Assembly (NCBI RefSeq): GCF_900091525.1 | Contig: NZ_FMCU01000008.1 | Location: 1-64,000 of the forward strand | Source: Micromonospora matsumotoense | GTDB taxonomy: Bacteria > Actinomycetota > Actinomycetes > Mycobacteriales > Micromonosporaceae | Direction of reading: 5' to 3' | DNA length: 64,000 nucleotides | Shown here: positions 43,136 through 50,601 of the stretch, piece after piece | Numbering within the stretch: position 1 is the first letter of the stretch | How the letters are laid out: the number at the start of each line of letters is the position of its first letter | Program-made: the position numbers and the translations under genes | The notes under the pieces: model-generated | What the model was told of the DNA's origin: nothing | The model's input: only the letters and a program-made list of their open reading frames with translations | Databases searched by the model: none

Positions 43136-43656
43136 CCGTGGTCCTCTCCGGTGAGGCGGTCGACGGGCTTGTCCCGGTAGGGCAACGGCGTCCCCCACCG
43201 GTCGAGATAGCTGACGGCGTCGACGGGCCGCCGGGCCGCGACCTTGAAGTCGGTGCCGACGGTGTACGCGACCGGCAGCATGGTGATCTGCACCGCGTCG
43301 TCGGGGATGCCGAGCAGCGCGGCGACGGACGCCGCGTGGTGCAGGTGCAGGGTGGTGATCACCGTGCCGAGCCCCCGGACGAGATCGCTGTCCGCGCCCG
43401 CCGCGCTGTGCAGCGGCTGGTGCACGTACTCCTGGTAGGCGGCGTGGTAGAGCGTCGCCAGCTCGGCCTTGAGGGTCGGGTCGCCGACGACGAGCCAGCG
43501 CCAGTCCTCGGCGCCGCCGCCGGTGGGGGCCTGCACCGCGAGTTGCAGACACTCGCCGATCAGGCCGATCGGCACCGGGCGGTCGTAGTCGAGGCGCAGC
43601 CGGACCGACCGGGTGGTGGTCAGCACGTGGTTGAGGTCGGTGAACGGCCACGTCAT
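43132..43656 (-). CDS. Shortened nitroreductase-family paralogue
   Basis: Protein of 174 residues, clearly a paralogue of the next gene: TTTRSVRLRLDYDRPV, LAVQAPTGGGAEDWRWLVV, RGLGTVITTLHLHHAASVAALLGIPDD and VAYTVGTDFKVAARRP all align. Relative to that paralogue about 70 residues are missing between QPLH and RGLG, a stretch that in nitroreductases forms the middle of the fold and dimer interface. The reading frame is intact, so it is either a functional reduced subunit or an in-frame deletion on the way to loss. The start overlaps the SnoaL gene stop. Confidence 0.8.
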   Translation of the reverse strand: MTWPFTDLNHVLTTTRSVRLRLDYDRPVPIGLIGECLQLAVQAPTGGGAEDWRWLVVGDPTLKAELATLYHAAYQEYVHQPLHSAAGADSDLVRGLGTVITTLHLHHAASVAALLGIPDDAVQITMLPVAYTVGTDFKVAARRPVDAVSYLDRWGTPLPYRDKPVDRLTGEDHG

Positions 43657-44621
43657 CGGCCGACCTCCGCGTCGTGGCCCATCAGGTCGGCGACGTGCAG
43701 GGTGTCGCAGTACTCGCGGACCTCGGCGATGCCCCCGGGCCGGACGTCGACGACCCAGAGATAGCGGTTCTGGTAGCGGGAGCCGTCCCTGAGGGTGGCC
43801 TCGCCCCGGGCCTCGACGGCGACCAGGGTGTCGTCGACGATCCACCGCTCGGCGGTCACCTCGACGGCGGCCGACCGGTACGCCCCACCGGCCAGCCGCG
43901 CCCGCATCGCGGCGAGTTTGCCGGTCATCGCGACCCGGCCGTGCAACGGGCCGGCGTCGAGGTCGCCCCACCGGTGCTGCCGGCCGAGGTCACGGCGGCG
44001 GCCGGAGTCGGTCCACCAGGTGGCGTCGGCGGTGAACAGCGCGCCGAAGGCGTCGAGGTCGCCCCGGGCCAGCGCCGGCCACGGGGCCAGCGCCGTCGCC
44101 AACACCGCGGGCGCGTCGGCGGGGTCGGGCGCGCGGCGGGCCGGACGGTCGTCGAGGCTGCTGCGGGGGACGGCCGCCCCGCCGCCCACGACGTGCTGCG
44201 CGTGGCTGGTGTCGAGGTACTCCCGGACCGCCACGACGGCTCCGGCCGGGTTCACGTCGAAGACGAAGCCGTAGCGGTTGGCGTACTCCAGGCCGCTGGC
44301 GTGCACGCCGTACCCCTCGACCTCGATGACGCAGGTGTCGTCCCCGGCGACGATCCGGCGTGGGATCTGCCGGCAGCCGGTCGGGAACGCGTGCGGGCCG
44401 AGGGAGCGCATCAGCGCGAGCTTGTCGTCCATCCGCATGACGCCGTGCAACGGGAAGCGCCCGCTGCCGTGCGGTGCGAGGACCGGGTCGCCGCCGCGTC
44501 GGTCCGGGCCGGTGTCCACCCACCAGGTCGCGTCCCCGGCGCACAGCCGGCCCAGGCCCCCGAGGCTGCCCCGGTCGAGCGCGGAGATGAAGTCCATGCC
44601 TGCCCGGACCGCGCGGGTCAT
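43653..44621 (-). CDS. Tandem SnoaL-like (NTF2-fold) protein
   Basis: Protein of 322 residues with two homologous SnoaL-like halves. Residues 1-145 include LCAGDATWWVDTG, and 165-322 include LFTADATWWTDSG. Each ends in a VREYxDTxHxxxxxG strand. SnoaL-fold proteins are ring cyclases, isomerases or hydratases; SnoaL-like proteins also occur in catabolic operons. Two fused domains may mimic the usual dimer. It is the first gene of a six-gene minus-strand unit behind operator site 5, with GGAGG before the ATG. Confidence 0.82.
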   Translation of the reverse strand: MTRAVRAGMDFISALDRGSLGGLGRLCAGDATWWVDTGPDRRGGDPVLAPHGSGRFPLHGVMRMDDKLALMRSLGPHAFPTGCRQIPRRIVAGDDTCVIEVEGYGVHASGLEYANRYGFVFDVNPAGAVVAVREYLDTSHAQHVVGGGAAVPRSSLDDRPARRAPDPADAPAVLATALAPWPALARGDLDAFGALFTADATWWTDSGRRRDLGRQHRWGDLDAGPLHGRVAMTGKLAAMRARLAGGAYRSAAVEVTAERWIVDDTLVAVEARGEATLRDGSRYQNRYLWVVDVRPGGIAEVREYCDTLHVADLMGHDAEVGR

Positions 44622-44633
44622 CCGGCCTCCTAC

Positions 44634-44654
44634 ATTCCGACTGGTGGGTATCTA
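44634..44654 (-). promoter_or_regulatory. Shared TetR-type operator, site 5
   Basis: ATTCCGACTGGTGGGTATCTA lies 13 bp before the SnoaL-like start. On the minus strand AATGTA (44636-44631) is a possible -10 at its edge, which makes the leader very short. The right half-site is the least conserved of the set. Confidence 0.65.
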
Positions 44655-44690
44655 ACACCTCCGGGCCGGACAACTCAAGGGATGCTGTTC

Positions 44691-44708
44691 ATACCGACCG
44701 GATGGTAT
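44691..44708 (+). promoter_or_regulatory. Shared TetR-type operator, site 6
   Basis: ATACCGACCGGATGGTAT matches the ideal palindrome at 16 of 18 positions. It overlaps TATTAT (44706-44711), the probable -10 for the acyl-CoA dehydrogenase gene on the plus strand. The -35 is weak. Confidence 0.72.
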
Positions 44709-44743
44709 TATCCCCGGCAGGCATGTTGACGAGGGGGTTTGCG

Positions 44744-45892
44744 GTGTTCGAGGCGTACCAGGTGCCCGAGGAGCACGCGGCGGTCCGGGAGGCCGTGCGG
44801 GCGTTGTGCGACGCCAAGGTCGCGCCGCACGCCGCCACCGCCGACGAGACCGGCGAGTTCCCCCAGACGTCGTACGACGCGTTGCGGGCCGCCGACTTCC
44901 ACGCCCCGCACATCCCCGTCGAGTACGGCGGTGCGGGCGCGGACGCCCTGGCCACCGCGATCGTGATCGAGGAGGTGGCCCGCGCCTGCGCCTCGTCCGC
45001 CCTGATCCCGGCCGGCAACAAGCTCGGCACCATGCCGCTGATCCTGGCCGGCTCCGAGGAACTCAAGCAGCGCTACCTGACCCCGGTCGCCGCCGGCGAG
45101 GGGATGTTCTCGTACTGCCTGTCGGAGCCGGAGGCGGGTAGTGACGCGGCGTCGATGACGACCCGCGCGGTGCGTGACGGTGATCACTGGGTGCTCAACG
45201 GGGTGAAGCGGTGGATCACCAACGCGGGGGTGTCGGAGTTCTACACGGTGTTCGCGGTGACCGATCCGGCGGCCCGGTCGCGGGGCATCTCGGCGTTCGT
45301 GGTGGAGAAGTCCGATCCGGGGGTCAGCTTCGGCGCGCCGGAGAAGAAGTTGGGCATCAAGGGTTCGCCGACCCGGGAGGTCTACCTCGACAACGTACGC
45401 ATCCCCGCGGACCGCATCATCGGCGAGCAGGGCACCGGGTTCGGCACCGCGATGCGGACCCTGGACCACACCAGGGTCACCATCGCCGCCCAGGCCGTCG
45501 GGATCGCCCAGGGGGCTCTGGACTACGCCAAGGGGTACGTGCGGGAGCGTAAGCAGTTCGGTAAGGCGGTCGCGGAGTTCCAGGGTGTGCAGTTCATGCT
45601 CGCCGACATGGGCATGAAACTGGAGGCCGCCCGGCAGTTGACCTATGCGGCGGCCGGGAAGTCGGAGCGGGGTGACGCGGACCTGACGTACTTCGGTGCG
45701 GCGGCGAAGTGCTTCGCCTCGGATGCGGCGATGGAGATCACCACGGACGCGGTGCAGTTGCTGGGCGGGTACGGCTACACCCGCGACTACCCGGTCGAGC
45801 GGATGATGCGCGACGCCAAGATCACCCAGATCTACGAAGGCACCAACCAGGTCCAACGCATCGTCATGGCCCGCCAGTTGCTCGCCGAGTGA
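44744..45892 (+). CDS. Acyl-CoA dehydrogenase
   Basis: Protein of 382 residues. It has FSYCLSEPEAGSDAASMTTRA and WITNAGVSEFYTVFAV (FAD contact), RKQFGKAVAEFQGVQF, and the C-terminal KITQIYEGTNQVQRIVMARQLL with the catalytic Glu in YEGT. It is closely related to short/branched-chain and isovaleryl-type dehydrogenases. GTG at 44744 was preferred because GAGGGGG is correctly spaced; the ATG at 44702 lies inside the operator and -10. Codon use switches between C-ending and G/T-ending blocks along the gene, suggesting mosaic ancestry. Confidence 0.9.
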   Translation: MFEAYQVPEEHAAVREAVRALCDAKVAPHAATADETGEFPQTSYDALRAADFHAPHIPVEYGGAGADALATAIVIEEVARACASSALIPAGNKLGTMPLILAGSEELKQRYLTPVAAGEGMFSYCLSEPEAGSDAASMTTRAVRDGDHWVLNGVKRWITNAGVSEFYTVFAVTDPAARSRGISAFVVEKSDPGVSFGAPEKKLGIKGSPTREVYLDNVRIPADRIIGEQGTGFGTAMRTLDHTRVTIAAQAVGIAQGALDYAKGYVRERKQFGKAVAEFQGVQFMLADMGMKLEAARQLTYAAAGKSERGDADLTYFGAAAKCFASDAAMEITTDAVQLLGGYGYTRDYPVERMMRDAKITQIYEGTNQVQRIVMARQLLAE

Positions 45893-45951
45893 CGATCCGT
45901 CCGCCTGACGGCGGCGTTGCGGGGCCGACGGGCCGTCCGGGCCACGTCACC

Positions 45952-45987
45952 GACCGCCCGCCGGATCAGCCACCGGGCCGGGCGGTC
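45952..45987. terminator. Hairpin terminator between convergent genes
   Basis: A 9-bp perfect stem (GACCGCCCG at 45952-45960, CGGGCGGTC at 45979-45987) carries an inner CCGG/CCGG pair. It lies between the acyl-CoA dehydrogenase and tetR and includes the end of tetR. There is no T-tract. Confidence 0.5.
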
Positions 45988-46621
45988 AGGCGGACAGACC
46001 CTCCAGCACCATCGCGCTGAACTGGCGGGCCACCTCGTCGACGCTGAGCGGACCACCCACGTTAAGCCACTGGTAGGCCCAGGCGCACATGCCGACCAGC
46101 CCGAAGGTGGCGATGCGCGGGTCGACGTCCGGGCGGAACACCCCCCGGGTGACACCGTCGGCGATCATCCCGGCGAAGGCCGCCTCCACCAGGCCACGCT
46201 TGCGGGTCACCTCGGCGAACAGGTCACCGGTGAGGTAGCGCCGCTCCTGATAGAAGATCGTCACGTGGGCCCGGTACTCGGCCACACTGGTGAGGCTGAA
46301 CCGGATCAGCTCCCGCACCCGCACGGCCGGGTCGTCGCTGTCGGCCTCGATCTTCTGGAGCGCGGCGAGCTGCGCCTCCAGGTACTCCTCCTGGATGTGC
46401 CGCAGCAGGTCGTCCTTGCTGGCGAAGTGGTGGTAGAAGGCACCCTTGGTGAGCTGCGCCTGATCGGCGATCTCCTGCACCGAGGTACGGTCGAAGCCAC
46501 GCTGCTCGATCAGCCCCAGCGCACTCGTGATCAACGAGTTGCGGGTGTTCTCCGGGTCGTATCCGTCCGGCCAACGTTGCCGGCGTCGGGTCGACTCCGG
46601 CCGAGACGTCGCACGCGCCAT
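45986..46621 (-). CDS. TetR-family transcriptional regulator of the catabolic regulon
   Basis: Protein of 211 residues. The helix-turn-helix TSVQEIADQAQLTKGAFYHHF spans about 46-66, after an Arg-rich extension. The ligand domain contains FSLTSVAEYRAHVTIFYQERRYL and ends in GGPLSVDEVARQFSAMVLEGL, resembling KstR2-like regulators that sense CoA thioesters. Its own promoter carries operator site 7, which implies autorepression. It is the only TetR gene in the window, and six further copies of the motif lie at promoters to its left, so it is the obvious candidate for all seven. AGGAGG precedes the ATG. Confidence 0.88.
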   Translation of the reverse strand: MARATSRPESTRRRQRWPDGYDPENTRNSLITSALGLIEQRGFDRTSVQEIADQAQLTKGAFYHHFASKDDLLRHIQEEYLEAQLAALQKIEADSDDPAVRVRELIRFSLTSVAEYRAHVTIFYQERRYLTGDLFAEVTRKRGLVEAAFAGMIADGVTRGVFRPDVDPRIATFGLVGMCAWAYQWLNVGGPLSVDEVARQFSAMVLEGLSA

Positions 46622-46656
46622 TGGTGGCCTCCTGTCCCCTGTACAGCCACATAATG

Positions 46657-46674
46657 CTACCGTCCGGTCGGAAG
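46657..46674 (-). promoter_or_regulatory. Shared TetR-type operator, site 7 (tetR autoregulation)
   Basis: CTACCGTCCGGTCGGAAG lies 36 bp before the tetR start. Its reverse complement aligns with the other six sites (TTCCGACCGGACGGTAG). A possible minus-strand -10 (ATTATG) follows directly. Confidence 0.68.
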
Positions 46675-46804
46675 GAACCGAAGAGAGCCACCCCGGTCAA
46701 TCCGCCCGAGAAGTTTCGCGCACAATCCACCCGCCGGGAAGACCCCCGGAGCCGCCAGTGCTCTTCGGGCCGCCCGGGAAGGACCGGTGGTACGGGCCGC
46801 GGAC

Positions 46805-47728
46805 TCAGCGCCCGGTGTTGTTGCCCGGCCGACCGCGACCGGCCCCCGCAGCCCGGTGACCGACGCGCGGCGCGCGTACCACCGGGGAGGCTCCCGCGCC
46901 GGGGCGGAACTCCCGGGCGGCACCGGCCACCATCTCGTCGGGGTCGTCGACGAGCACCTGCCGCAGGTGCGACGGGACGGCCTCCGAGGTGGCCACCGCC
47001 ATCCGCACCTGCACCGACCGGTCGTCGACCAGAAGGCGCAGATCCGCCTCGTCCAGCGCGACGGCGAGCACCAACGCGGCGCGGACGTCCGGCACCGGGT
47101 CCTGGGCGAGCGCGCTGCGGTGGGCGGCGGTGGTACGCGGATTGCGGGCCAGCCCCTTGCGCACCCGTGCCGTCCGGTCGGCCAGCAGCGCGGTGATCAC
47201 CTCGGGATCGTGGGTGTGGATGGCGAGTCGTTCCCGCACCTCGGGTGAGACGTCGGCGACCAGCCGGGCGGCCAACTCGGGCTCCAGGTCCCGCGACTCG
47301 GCGAGCAGACCACGAAGCTCCTTGTCCGCGGTCTGCGCCATCACCCGACGTACCGATTCGTCGCAGGCCGGATTGCCGGCGACCGCCCAGCGGACCCACC
47401 GGTCGGCGTCCTTGACCAGGCGCAGCAGGTTGGCGATCGAGGTCGAGGGGTTCCTCGCCACCGCTTCCCGCACCTCACGGTCATGGTCGCGGGTCAGCGG
47501 GCGCAGCGCCTGGGCGGGCGCGTCGGCCCGGGTGGCGACCGCCCGGCGGACCACCGGCGACGGGTCGGCGGCCAGGTCGATCAGGGTCAGATGGGCCGTG
47601 CCGGGGTCCTGCGCGAGGGCGAGCCGGGCCTCGACCCCACCGTCCGTCGCATCCTGCGCCGCGGCACCCGACCCACTGTGACGGTCGGTCCCGCCGACGT
47701 CCTGCTGCTTGCCCATGGGCGTCATCAT
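46805..47728 (-). CDS. Leucine-rich-repeat-variant (LRV/HEAT-like) protein
   Basis: Protein of about 307 residues. After a polar N-terminus of some 25 residues, about ten helical repeats of 22-24 residues follow. They have the pattern DPSPVVRRAVATR, DREVREAVARNP, DRWVRWAVAGNP and DRTARVRKGLARNP, typical of leucine-rich repeat variant proteins. It probably serves as a protein-interaction solenoid. The C-terminus is Arg/Gly-rich and disordered. Several ATGs lie at 47716-47728 with no clear ribosome-binding site, so the start is uncertain. No functional link to its neighbours is visible. Confidence 0.75.
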   Translation of the reverse strand: MMTPMGKQQDVGGTDRHSGSGAAAQDATDGGVEARLALAQDPGTAHLTLIDLAADPSPVVRRAVATRADAPAQALRPLTRDHDREVREAVARNPSTSIANLLRLVKDADRWVRWAVAGNPACDESVRRVMAQTADKELRGLLAESRDLEPELAARLVADVSPEVRERLAIHTHDPEVITALLADRTARVRKGLARNPRTTAAHRSALAQDPVPDVRAALVLAVALDEADLRLLVDDRSVQVRMAVATSEAVPSHLRQVLVDDPDEMVAGAAREFRPGAGASPVVRAPRVGHRAAGAGRGRPGNNTGR

Positions 47729-47824
47729 GTCACGGGCCGCAGGCGACGCCGCGAGGCCGACCGGCGCCCCGACCCGCCGCCCACCCGGTCCCGCCCGCAC
47801 GGCACACCCGGGTCGCCGTGGCGC

Positions 47825-48347
47825 TCATCCTCCGCCGGGGGCGACCAGGCCGGACTCGTCGGCGAGGATCACCAGTTGGGCGCGGTCGCGGGCGTGGAGC
47901 TTGGTCATCGCCCGGTTGATGTGGGTCTTGGCGGTCAACGGGCTGATCACCAACCGGTCGGCGATCTCCGCGGTGGACAGGCCCCGCGCGAGCAGGGCGG
48001 CGTGCAGTAGGTCCTCCGGCACGATGTCCTTGACCAGGAACCCGGCCGCACCGGCGCGCAAACGCGTCGAAGACGTACTCGTCCAGGCCGTAGTTGGTCA
48101 GGATGACGACGCGCACCCCGGTCAGGGCCGGGTCCGCGGCGATGCGCCGGGTCGCCTCGATGCCGTCCATCACCGGCATCTGGATGTCGAGCAGCGCGAT
48201 GTCCGGCCGGTGCCGCCGGGCGAGCGTCAGCGCCGCCGCGCCGTCGGCCGCCTCCCCCACCACCTCGATGTCGTCCTCCATGTCGAGCAACGCGCGGAAG
48301 CCGCTGCGCAGGAGCTGCTGGTCGTCGACCAGCAGCACCCGGATCAC
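47825..48347 (-). pseudogene. Broken NarL/LuxR-type response regulator
   Basis: The receiver domain is intact at first (MIRVLLVDDQQLLRSGFRALL, LLDIQMPVMDG, VVILTNYGLDEYVFDA from a GTG at 48347). It then shifts frame at a run of three A (48060-48062, read as CGTTTG instead of the expected CGTTG). In the next frame the protein resumes as RAGAAGFLVKDIVPEDLLHA and ends with an HTH (GLSTAEIADRLVISPLTAKTH). The interdomain linker and first DNA-binding helices, usually about 45 residues, are also missing. Two independent lesions argue for decay rather than a sequencing slip alone. Its GTG overlaps the kinase stop. Confidence 0.8.
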
Positions 48348-48880
48348 GGGGAGCCACCCGTGGGGAGTTCGGCATGCACGGTGAAGCCGCCGTCGCCGCG
48401 CGGTCCGACACGCAGCCGACCACCGAGCGCGGCCACCCGTTCGCGCATGCCGAGCAGCCCGACGCCGGGCGTCGGCACGCCGGTCGGGAGGGCGCCGCCG
48501 TCGTCGTCGACCTGGATGGCGAGCGCGTCCGGACGGTAGTCGATCCGGACCGACGCCGTCGTGGCGGTGGCGTGCCGGGTGACGTTGGTGATCGACTCCT
48601 GGACGATCCGGTAGGCCGTACGACCGACCGCCGCCGGCACGTCGTGCCGGTGGCCCCCGATGGTCAGCGTCGTGTCCAGCCCGGCCGCCCGGGCCCGGCG
48701 CACCAGCTCCGGGACGTGGTCGAGACCGCGCGGCACGCGCTCACCATCGTCCCGCAGCACCTCCAGGGTCGCCCGCAGCTCCCGGGTCGCCTCCCGACCG
48801 GCCGTCCGGATCGCCAGCAGCGCCTCCGGCACCTCCTCACCGCGCTTACGGGCCAGGTGCACGGCCACCTCGGCCTGCAC
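48344..48880 (-). pseudogene. Truncated sensor histidine kinase (C-terminal remnant)
   Basis: Only the second half of a NarL-partner histidine kinase remains: VQAEVAVHLARKRGEEVPEALL (helix after the missing phospho-accepting His), AAVGRTAYRIVQESITNVTRHA (N box) and GVGLLGMRERVAALGGRL (G box). Nothing recognisable as the membrane segments or H box is found upstream; a divergent promoter occupies that DNA. No ribosome-binding site precedes the first possible GTG (48880). With the frameshifted regulator it is a dead two-component pair. Confidence 0.78.
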
Positions 48881-48917
48881 CGGAACCGACCGGCGGCACC
48901 CCCGGACGTCGCACCCC

Positions 48918-48967
48918 GCCCGCCAGGCGGGCAATACATTGACACTTTTCGTTACCCCGGTGATAGT
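48918..48967 (+). promoter_or_regulatory. Promoter with adjacent palindrome, upstream of secreted esterase
   Basis: TTGACA (48939-48944), 17 bp, then GATAGT (48962-48967) is a near-consensus vegetative promoter on the plus strand, about 150 bp before the esterase start. A 15-bp palindrome, GCCCGCCAGGCGGGC (48918-48932), sits just upstream of the -35 and may be an operator. Confidence 0.6.
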
Positions 48968-49126
48968 GACCGCATACCGCGACCGCCTGTGGGACTGCGG
49001 CCGGACGGTCGACGCGTCCACGTCGGCCCGCCCCGTCACCGGTGCTGACCACCCTGGTCGGGCCCGGCGGAACACAGCGCCGCCGCCACCGCAGGGGTGC
49101 CATCGCCGACATCCGCTGGAGGGCGC

Positions 49127-50362
49127 ATGCCAAGGAGATCGAAGCTCTACGCCGGCCTGACGGCCGCCCTCGTGCCGGCGGCCGCCGTGCTGCTGGCGCT
49201 CGGGGCGACGCCGGCCGACGCCGCAGTCGGCGGTTCGGGGCCCTATCCCGCCGACTACGAGACCTCGACCAGCCTGCCCCACCACACCATCTTCCGACCC
49301 CAGACGCTCCCGACCGAGCGCCTGCCCATCTTCGTGTGGGGCAACGGCGGCTGCTCGGCCAACGGCCTGTCCCAGGGCAACTTCCTGCGCGAGATCGCCT
49401 CCCACGGCTTCCTGGCCATCGCCAACGGGGGGCCGAACGCCTCCGGCTCGACCAACTCGCAGATGCTCACCCAGTCCATCGACTGGGCCGTCGCGGAGAA
49501 CTCCCGCCAGGGCAGCAAGTACTACCACCGGATCGACACCGGCAAGGTCGCCGTCGCGGGCTTCTCCTGCGGCGGCCTGGAGGCGTACGCCGTCTCCAAC
49601 GACCCGCGCGTCACCACCACCGGCATCTTCAGCAGCGGCCTGCTCAACGACGCCGACGACTACCAGCTCCGGCGGCTCACCAAGCCGATCGCCTACTTCG
49701 TCGGCGGGCCCAGCGACATCGCCTACCCGAACGCGATCGACGACTGGGGCAAGTTGCCGGCCGGGTTGCCCGCCTTCATGGGCAACCTGAACGTCGGGCA
49801 CGGCGGCACCTACGACCAGCCCAACGGTGGCGAGTTCGGCCGGGTCGCGGTGCTCTATCTCAAGTGGCGGCTCAAGGGTGACACCACCGCCGGCAGCAAC
49901 TTCGTCGGCGCCAACTGCGGGCTGTGCCGCAGCCAGTGGACCGTCCAGCAGAAGAACCTGACGCTCGACGGCCCGTCGCCCACCACCCCGCCGCCGACCA
50001 CGCCGCCACCCACCACCCCGCCACCCACGACTCCCCCGCCGACCACCCCACCGCCCACCACGCCGCCCGGCGGGAACACCGGCTGCACCGCCGGCTACGC
50101 CGTGCAGGACCAGTGGAACGGCGGATTCGTCGCCAACGTCAGCGTCACCGCCGGGACCAGCGCGCTCACCGGTTGGCGGGTCACCCTCACCCTGCCGGGC
50201 GGCACGTCGGTCAGCTCGGTGTGGAACGGCGTAGCCAGCGGGACGAGCGGCACCATCACCGTCACCAACCAGAGCTACAACGGCCGACTGGGCGCGGGGC
50301 AGAGCACCAGCTTCGGGTTCCAGGGCACCGGAAGCGGCACCGTCACCTGCACCGCAAGCTGA
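49127..50362 (+). CDS. Secreted alpha/beta-hydrolase (esterase) with CBM2 cellulose-binding module
   Basis: Protein of 411 residues. A Sec signal peptide ends near ADA-AVG (about 33). The hydrolase domain (40-280) has the nucleophile AGFSCGGLEAY (S147) and a late NVGHGG histidine, like acetylxylan or PHB-type esterases. A Pro-Thr linker of about six PTTPP units follows (280-315). A family 2 carbohydrate-binding module runs from GCTAGYAVQDQW to GTVTCTAS, with surface Trp residues and a Cys pair. It is expected to act outside the cell on polysaccharide-bound esters. GGAGGG precedes the ATG. Confidence 0.88.
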   Translation: MPRRSKLYAGLTAALVPAAAVLLALGATPADAAVGGSGPYPADYETSTSLPHHTIFRPQTLPTERLPIFVWGNGGCSANGLSQGNFLREIASHGFLAIANGGPNASGSTNSQMLTQSIDWAVAENSRQGSKYYHRIDTGKVAVAGFSCGGLEAYAVSNDPRVTTTGIFSSGLLNDADDYQLRRLTKPIAYFVGGPSDIAYPNAIDDWGKLPAGLPAFMGNLNVGHGGTYDQPNGGEFGRVAVLYLKWRLKGDTTAGSNFVGANCGLCRSQWTVQQKNLTLDGPSPTTPPPTTPPPTTPPPTTPPPTTPPPTTPPGGNTGCTAGYAVQDQWNGGFVANVSVTAGTSALTGWRVTLTLPGGTSVSSVWNGVASGTSGTITVTNQSYNGRLGAGQSTSFGFQGTGSGTVTCTAS

Positions 50363-50423
50363 CCAACCACCCGCGCCGCCGGTGAGCAGGCCGTGCGGTG
50401 GGCAGGTGCCCGGCACCAGCCCA

Positions 50424-50560
50424 CCGCACGGCACGGCACCGCACGGCACCGCACGGCACCGCACGGCACGGCACCGCACCGCACGGCACCGCACGGCACG
50501 GCACCGCACCGCACGGCACGGCACGGCACCGCACCGCACCGCACCGCACCGCACCGCACG
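50424..50560. repeat. GCACC/GCACG pentanucleotide tandem repeat
   Basis: About 27 head-to-tail copies of GCACS, with C and G alternating irregularly at the fifth base and the last copies uniform GCACC. Open frames on both strands are an artefact of the missing stops. The tract lies between the esterase and a small membrane protein gene. Such arrays vary in copy number by slippage. Confidence 0.85.
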
Positions 50561-50601
50561 ACAGGGTGCCGCGACGTCGCACGGTGCTCTAGGGTGCCGG
50601 C

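Noticed and set aside
47730..48347. 205-residue response regulator as an intact gene
   Set aside because: After residue 98 the sequence turns into Arg/Pro-rich out-of-frame translation while the true domain continues in the next frame. It was annotated as a pseudogene instead.
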